From NCBI GenBank assembly GCA_964539135.1, contig CAZIFG010000021.1:1-24586 (forward strand): DNA of 24,586 bases, in the 5' to 3' direction. This document shows, piece after piece, positions 22,737 through 24,586 of this stretch (positions within the stretch are counted from its first letter, which is position 1; each line of letters begins with the position of its first letter). The DNA is from CAZIFG01 sp964539135. GTDB lineage: Bacteria; Margulisbacteria; Marinamargulisbacteria; GCA-2716485; CAZIFG01. The position numbers and the translations under genes are program-made. A model generated the notes under the pieces. It did no database searches. It worked only from the letters and a program-made list of their open reading frames with translations, and had not been told where the DNA came from.

Positions 22737-23297
22737 ATGTCAGACATTAAATTACAAGCGATGCCAACCCCAAATCCCAATACCATCAAATTTTTGGTGG
22801 ATTATTCATTTTTTGACTATGGCAGCATCGATTTTCAAAATCCTGAAAAAGCCGAGGCCTCTCCCTTGGCAAAAGCCTTACATGAAATTCCTGGAATGGC
22901 AGGCGTCATGATTGGAAACAATTTTGTCTCTATCACCAAAACAGATGAAGCGGGTTGGGAATCCGTACTCGAAAAAGCAAGCAAGCTACTCAAAAGCATG
23001 ATAGGAACAGAAACCACGCTCATCGAGCAAAAACTCATCGACGAGTTAGCTGTTAAAAAAGTAGCCAGCAGTGATGTTGTCAAAAAAATACTGGAAATTT
23101 TAGACACTGAAATTAGACCAGCCATTGCCATGGATGGCGGCGATTGCGAATTTGTCAGTTTCGAAGAGGGGATAGTTAGCTTACGGTTACAAGGCGCCTG
23201 CAGCACTTGCCCATCCTCCACAATGACCCTCAAAATGGGTATTGAAAACCGCTTAAGAGAAGAGCTTCCAGACGTCAAAGAAGTGATTCAAATTTAG
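22737..23297 (+). CDS. nfu: Nfu-type Fe-S scaffold / carrier
   Basis: 186 residues. The N-terminal Nfu_N domain (about 1-90) carries TPNPNTIKFLV, SPLAKALHEIPGMAGVMIGNNFVSITK. The C-terminal NifU-like domain (about 110-186) carries RPAIAMDGGDCEFVSFEEG and the cluster-binding CxxC in GACSTCPSS. This two-domain form resembles mitochondrial and alphaproteobacterial Nfu; in those systems Nfu hands [4Fe-4S] clusters to enzymes such as lipoyl synthase. The Shine-Dalgarno AAGGAG lies in the 12-base gap after sufS. It ends the suf operon. A weak hairpin follows directly. Confidence 0.96.
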   Translation: MSDIKLQAMPTPNPNTIKFLVDYSFFDYGSIDFQNPEKAEASPLAKALHEIPGMAGVMIGNNFVSITKTDEAGWESVLEKASKLLKSMIGTETTLIEQKLIDELAVKKVASSDVVKKILEILDTEIRPAIAMDGGDCEFVSFEEGIVSLRLQGACSTCPSSTMTLKMGIENRLREELPDVKEVIQI

Positions 23298-23299
23298 GC

Positions 23300-23340
23300 A
23301 TTTCATCAAAAATAAATCGAAACATCTTGATGTATGAAAT
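23300..23340 (+). terminator. Weak hairpin after nfu
   Basis: ATTTCAT (23300-23306) pairs with ATGAAAT (23334-23340). A small inner hairpin ACAT-CTTG-ATGT (23322-23333) is stacked in the loop. Only TTTTG follows, so termination would be partial. It may protect the 3' end of the suf mRNA and allow read-through into the structured element downstream. Confidence 0.35.
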
Positions 23341-23370
23341 TTTGAAATTTAAAACACGATAAAGAGTATG

Positions 23371-23456
23371 AAGACATTTATATGTCTCCACATGCCCCGG
23401 AGAGACCGGTGACTAAGTTCCCCCCTTACTTAGCCCGATTTCTCCGGACTTTTTTT
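23371..23456 (+). ncRNA. Candidate small structured RNA or 5' leader ending in a strong terminator
   Basis: Two hairpins and a T-run occupy the nfu-protein C gap. Hairpin 1 is AGACAT-TTAT-ATGTCT (23372-23387). Hairpin 2 is the terminator described separately. No protein frame of note lies here. A TTGAAA (23342-23347) and TATGAA (23367-23372) pair could be a promoter, but the spacer is 19 bases. The T-run ends five bases before AGGAG and the start of protein C. The element could therefore be a free sRNA of about 85 nt, an attenuator in the leader of gene C, or simply the suf operon end. I could not match it to SRP RNA, 6S, tmRNA, RNase P or a known riboswitch by eye. Confidence 0.4.
23397..23456 (+). 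terminator. Strong intrinsic terminator with C6 loop
   Basis: CCGGAGA (23397-23403) pairs with TCTCCGG (23441-23447). A middle part with a short CGG/CCG helix and the inner stem CTAAGT/ACTTAG (23413-23418, 23428-23433) close on a loop TCCCCCCTT. Seven T's follow (23450-23456). It is the most stable structure in the window and lies directly in front of the ribosome binding site of protein C. Confidence 0.85.
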
Positions 23457-23471
23457 ATATAGGAGTCTATC

Positions 23472-24215
23472 ATCTATAAAATAATTTCAAGTTGCAGAAG
23501 AAAACAAATCCAATTAACATTGGCCCCACTCAAGACAATCCTTCCATATTCAAACCAGCCAAGCCCAAAAACACCAGTTGCAGTATACTTCAGAGCGCTT
23601 ATAAAGAGAATAAATGCACAAAACACAAAACCAAAACCAAAACCAAAACCAGGTTCAAAAAAACGAGATGCTAGCAGACAATTAAAACCAAGTGCACCCA
23701 TAGGCGGCTCGCCTATGTCAAAAGAGGAAGTCTCGAGACCAAAAAGAAACACGCAAATATCAAAAGGAAGCTCTCTTATACAAAAAGAACCCGTCAGACA
23801 AAGACAAAAGCACTTAACACTAGAAGAACTTAGAGAATATATGCCAGAACTCTTTTTAGAAAATGCCTATTTAGCAAAAACAAAAGCGGATGACGTAGAA
23901 ACACGAAGATCACCGACACCAGATAGCCCAACAAATAGTACAACACATGACCCATATCCCACAGATAACGAGAAGCATAAATTTGATTTAGACACTCTAT
24001 TAGCGGGTTTCGAAGGCTTTAAAATAGGTAAAATAGTTAGAACCCCCAGCCCTACACAACTCACCGACCTAGCGCCCGCAAGCACCCCACCAGAACCCCC
24101 AAGGCGCCGACATGCAGAACCGCCAAGACTTTCGGGAGGTCCCGCAGATAAGAAACTCTCAAAAAAAAGAACTCATAGTCCATCTCCAGAACGAAAAAAA
24201 CCGGACAAAAAATAG
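23472..24215 (+). CDS. Orphan protein C: (I/M)YKIISS start, basic disordered protein
   Basis: About 247 residues if read from the ATC at 23472, or 231 from a TTG at 23520. The ATC is preceded by AGGAG with six bases between, and translation from it gives (M)YKIISSC, matching the MFKIISS start of A and B. The TTG has no ribosome binding site. The body is low-complexity and highly charged: alternating Lys-Pro (TKPKPKPKPG), Ser/Pro-rich linkers, one likely ordered helix LTLEELREYMPELFLENAYL (about 114-133 from ATC), a small hydrophobic patch FDLDTLLAGFEGFKIGKIV, and a basic tail SKKRTHSPSPERKKPDKK. No catalytic motif or membrane segment. The use of ATC as a start codon is very rare, so the gene may alternatively be a start-codon mutant or begin at TTG. 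Function is unknown. Confidence 0.55.
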   Translation: MYKIISSCRRKQIQLTLAPLKTILPYSNQPSPKTPVAVYFRALIKRINAQNTKPKPKPKPGSKKRDASRQLKPSAPIGGSPMSKEEVSRPKRNTQISKGSSLIQKEPVRQRQKHLTLEELREYMPELFLENAYLAKTKADDVETRRSPTPDSPTNSTTHDPYPTDNEKHKFDLDTLLAGFEGFKIGKIVRTPSPTQLTDLAPASTPPEPPRRRHAEPPRLSGGPADKKLSKKRTHSPSPERKKPDKK

Positions 24216-24232
24216 ACACTAGATCAAAAACA

Positions 24233-24532
24233 CTAAAACGACATCATATCCAAGTCTTCATATTCAGCTTCAGCACTTCCCAGCGCCAAATGTTCTGACA
24301 CACTCAAAAAAGAAACATGTGTTTTAAGAAACTTAAAATAAAGCGCACCCATTTTTTGACACAGAAGCGGCAAGTCATTTAAAATATCCACCGTGTATTG
24401 CTTGGACACTCTGCCATTTTGTCGTAACAAAGCTGCGGCATTTGTATAGCACAACCCCTTAATATCTGATTCAATAGCAACACTAATCTCTCGAACACGA
24501 TCATCTTCTATAATAGTTTTAAAGTGAACCAT
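24233..24532 (-). CDS. Small protein of unknown function
   Basis: 99 residues from ATG 24532. The sequence MVHFKTIIEDDRVREISVAI is followed by a helical, soluble-looking protein with CYTNAAALLRQNGRVSKQYTVDI, LPLLCQKMGALYFKFLKTHVSFL, and an acidic end AEAEYEDLDMMSF. I do not recognise the family. A G-rich Shine-Dalgarno-like GGGGGC lies 7-8 bases before the ATG. An in-frame TTG at 24577 could extend it by 15 residues but is less likely. It is convergent to protein C with a 17-base gap. Its upstream neighbour lies outside the window. Confidence 0.6.
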   Translation of the reverse strand: MVHFKTIIEDDRVREISVAIESDIKGLCYTNAAALLRQNGRVSKQYTVDILNDLPLLCQKMGALYFKFLKTHVSFLSVSEHLALGSAEAEYEDLDMMSF

Positions 24533-24586
24533 TATACTGCCCCCAGTTAAGAAAGGTTGAAAAGTAAGAGAGTCCAAGTGGTAGAA

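Noticed and set aside
24527..24540. TATAAT overlapping the start codon of the small minus-strand gene
   Set aside because: Transcription from it would begin downstream of the ATG, and no -35 box is seen at the proper distance; probably chance in AT-rich DNA.
23419..24545. Pairing of the C6 loop of the candidate sRNA with the GGGGG ribosome binding region of the gene at 24532
   Set aside because: Only five or six consecutive pairs with no extension on either side; too short to claim a target.
1..24586. tRNA genes, rRNA, CRISPR arrays, insertion sequences, prophage genes
   Set aside because: I found no cloverleaf with a TTCGA-type T loop, no regularly spaced repeats with unique spacers, no transposase or integrase motifs.

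Overview
The window looks like a stretch of chromosome from an AT-rich, probably host-associated Gram-negative bacterium. The lineage cannot be fixed from the sequence. Clues point in different directions. The pyruvate dehydrogenase E1 is the homodimeric AceE type. The gmk-rpoZ-coaBC order is best known from delta-type Proteobacteria and Firmicutes. The Nfu has the N-terminal domain found in alphaproteobacterial and mitochondrial Nfu proteins. Coding density is high, and no gene-free stretch exceeds about 200 bases. I saw no tRNA, rRNA, CRISPR array, transposase or phage gene.

Layout: 1-3400 holds a methyltransferase-like protein, a HAD-IIA phosphatase, and a proline-rich repeat protein (called A below) broken by a frameshift in an A8 run. 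3428-5374 (minus) is acetyl-CoA synthetase, divergent from gmk-rpoZ-coaBC (5478-7646, plus). 7700-10129 is a compact minus-strand operon read as lipoate ligase-like, an unknown two-helix membrane protein, tatC, tatB, tatA. Divergent from it, 10237-15827 encodes the pyruvate dehydrogenase complex (aceE, aceF, lpdA). 15856-17481 (minus) is a second proline-rich repeat protein (B). 17675-23297 is an Rrf2 regulator plus sufB-sufC-sufD-sufS-nfu. A small structured RNA or leader with a strong terminator follows, then a third disordered, basic protein (C, 23472-24215), then a small unknown minus-strand gene.

The housekeeping genes fit together. Acs and PDH both make acetyl-CoA. The lipoate ligase-like gene sits beside the lipoyl-bearing E2. 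SUF and Nfu supply Fe-S clusters, which lipoyl synthase (not in the window) would need. Tat exports folded, often cofactor-containing, proteins.

The most unusual element is the set of orphan proteins between the housekeeping operons. A, B and C begin with the same short peptide (M/I-F/Y-K-I-I-S-S) written with different synonymous codons, then continue into disordered Pro-rich or basic regions. The methyltransferase-like protein begins with the related MKKIIPKS. A and B also share a C-terminal alpha-helical repeat domain, and that match runs through A's frameshift. I infer a family of secreted or host-directed proteins with a common N-terminal tag; the sequence alone does not prove secretion.
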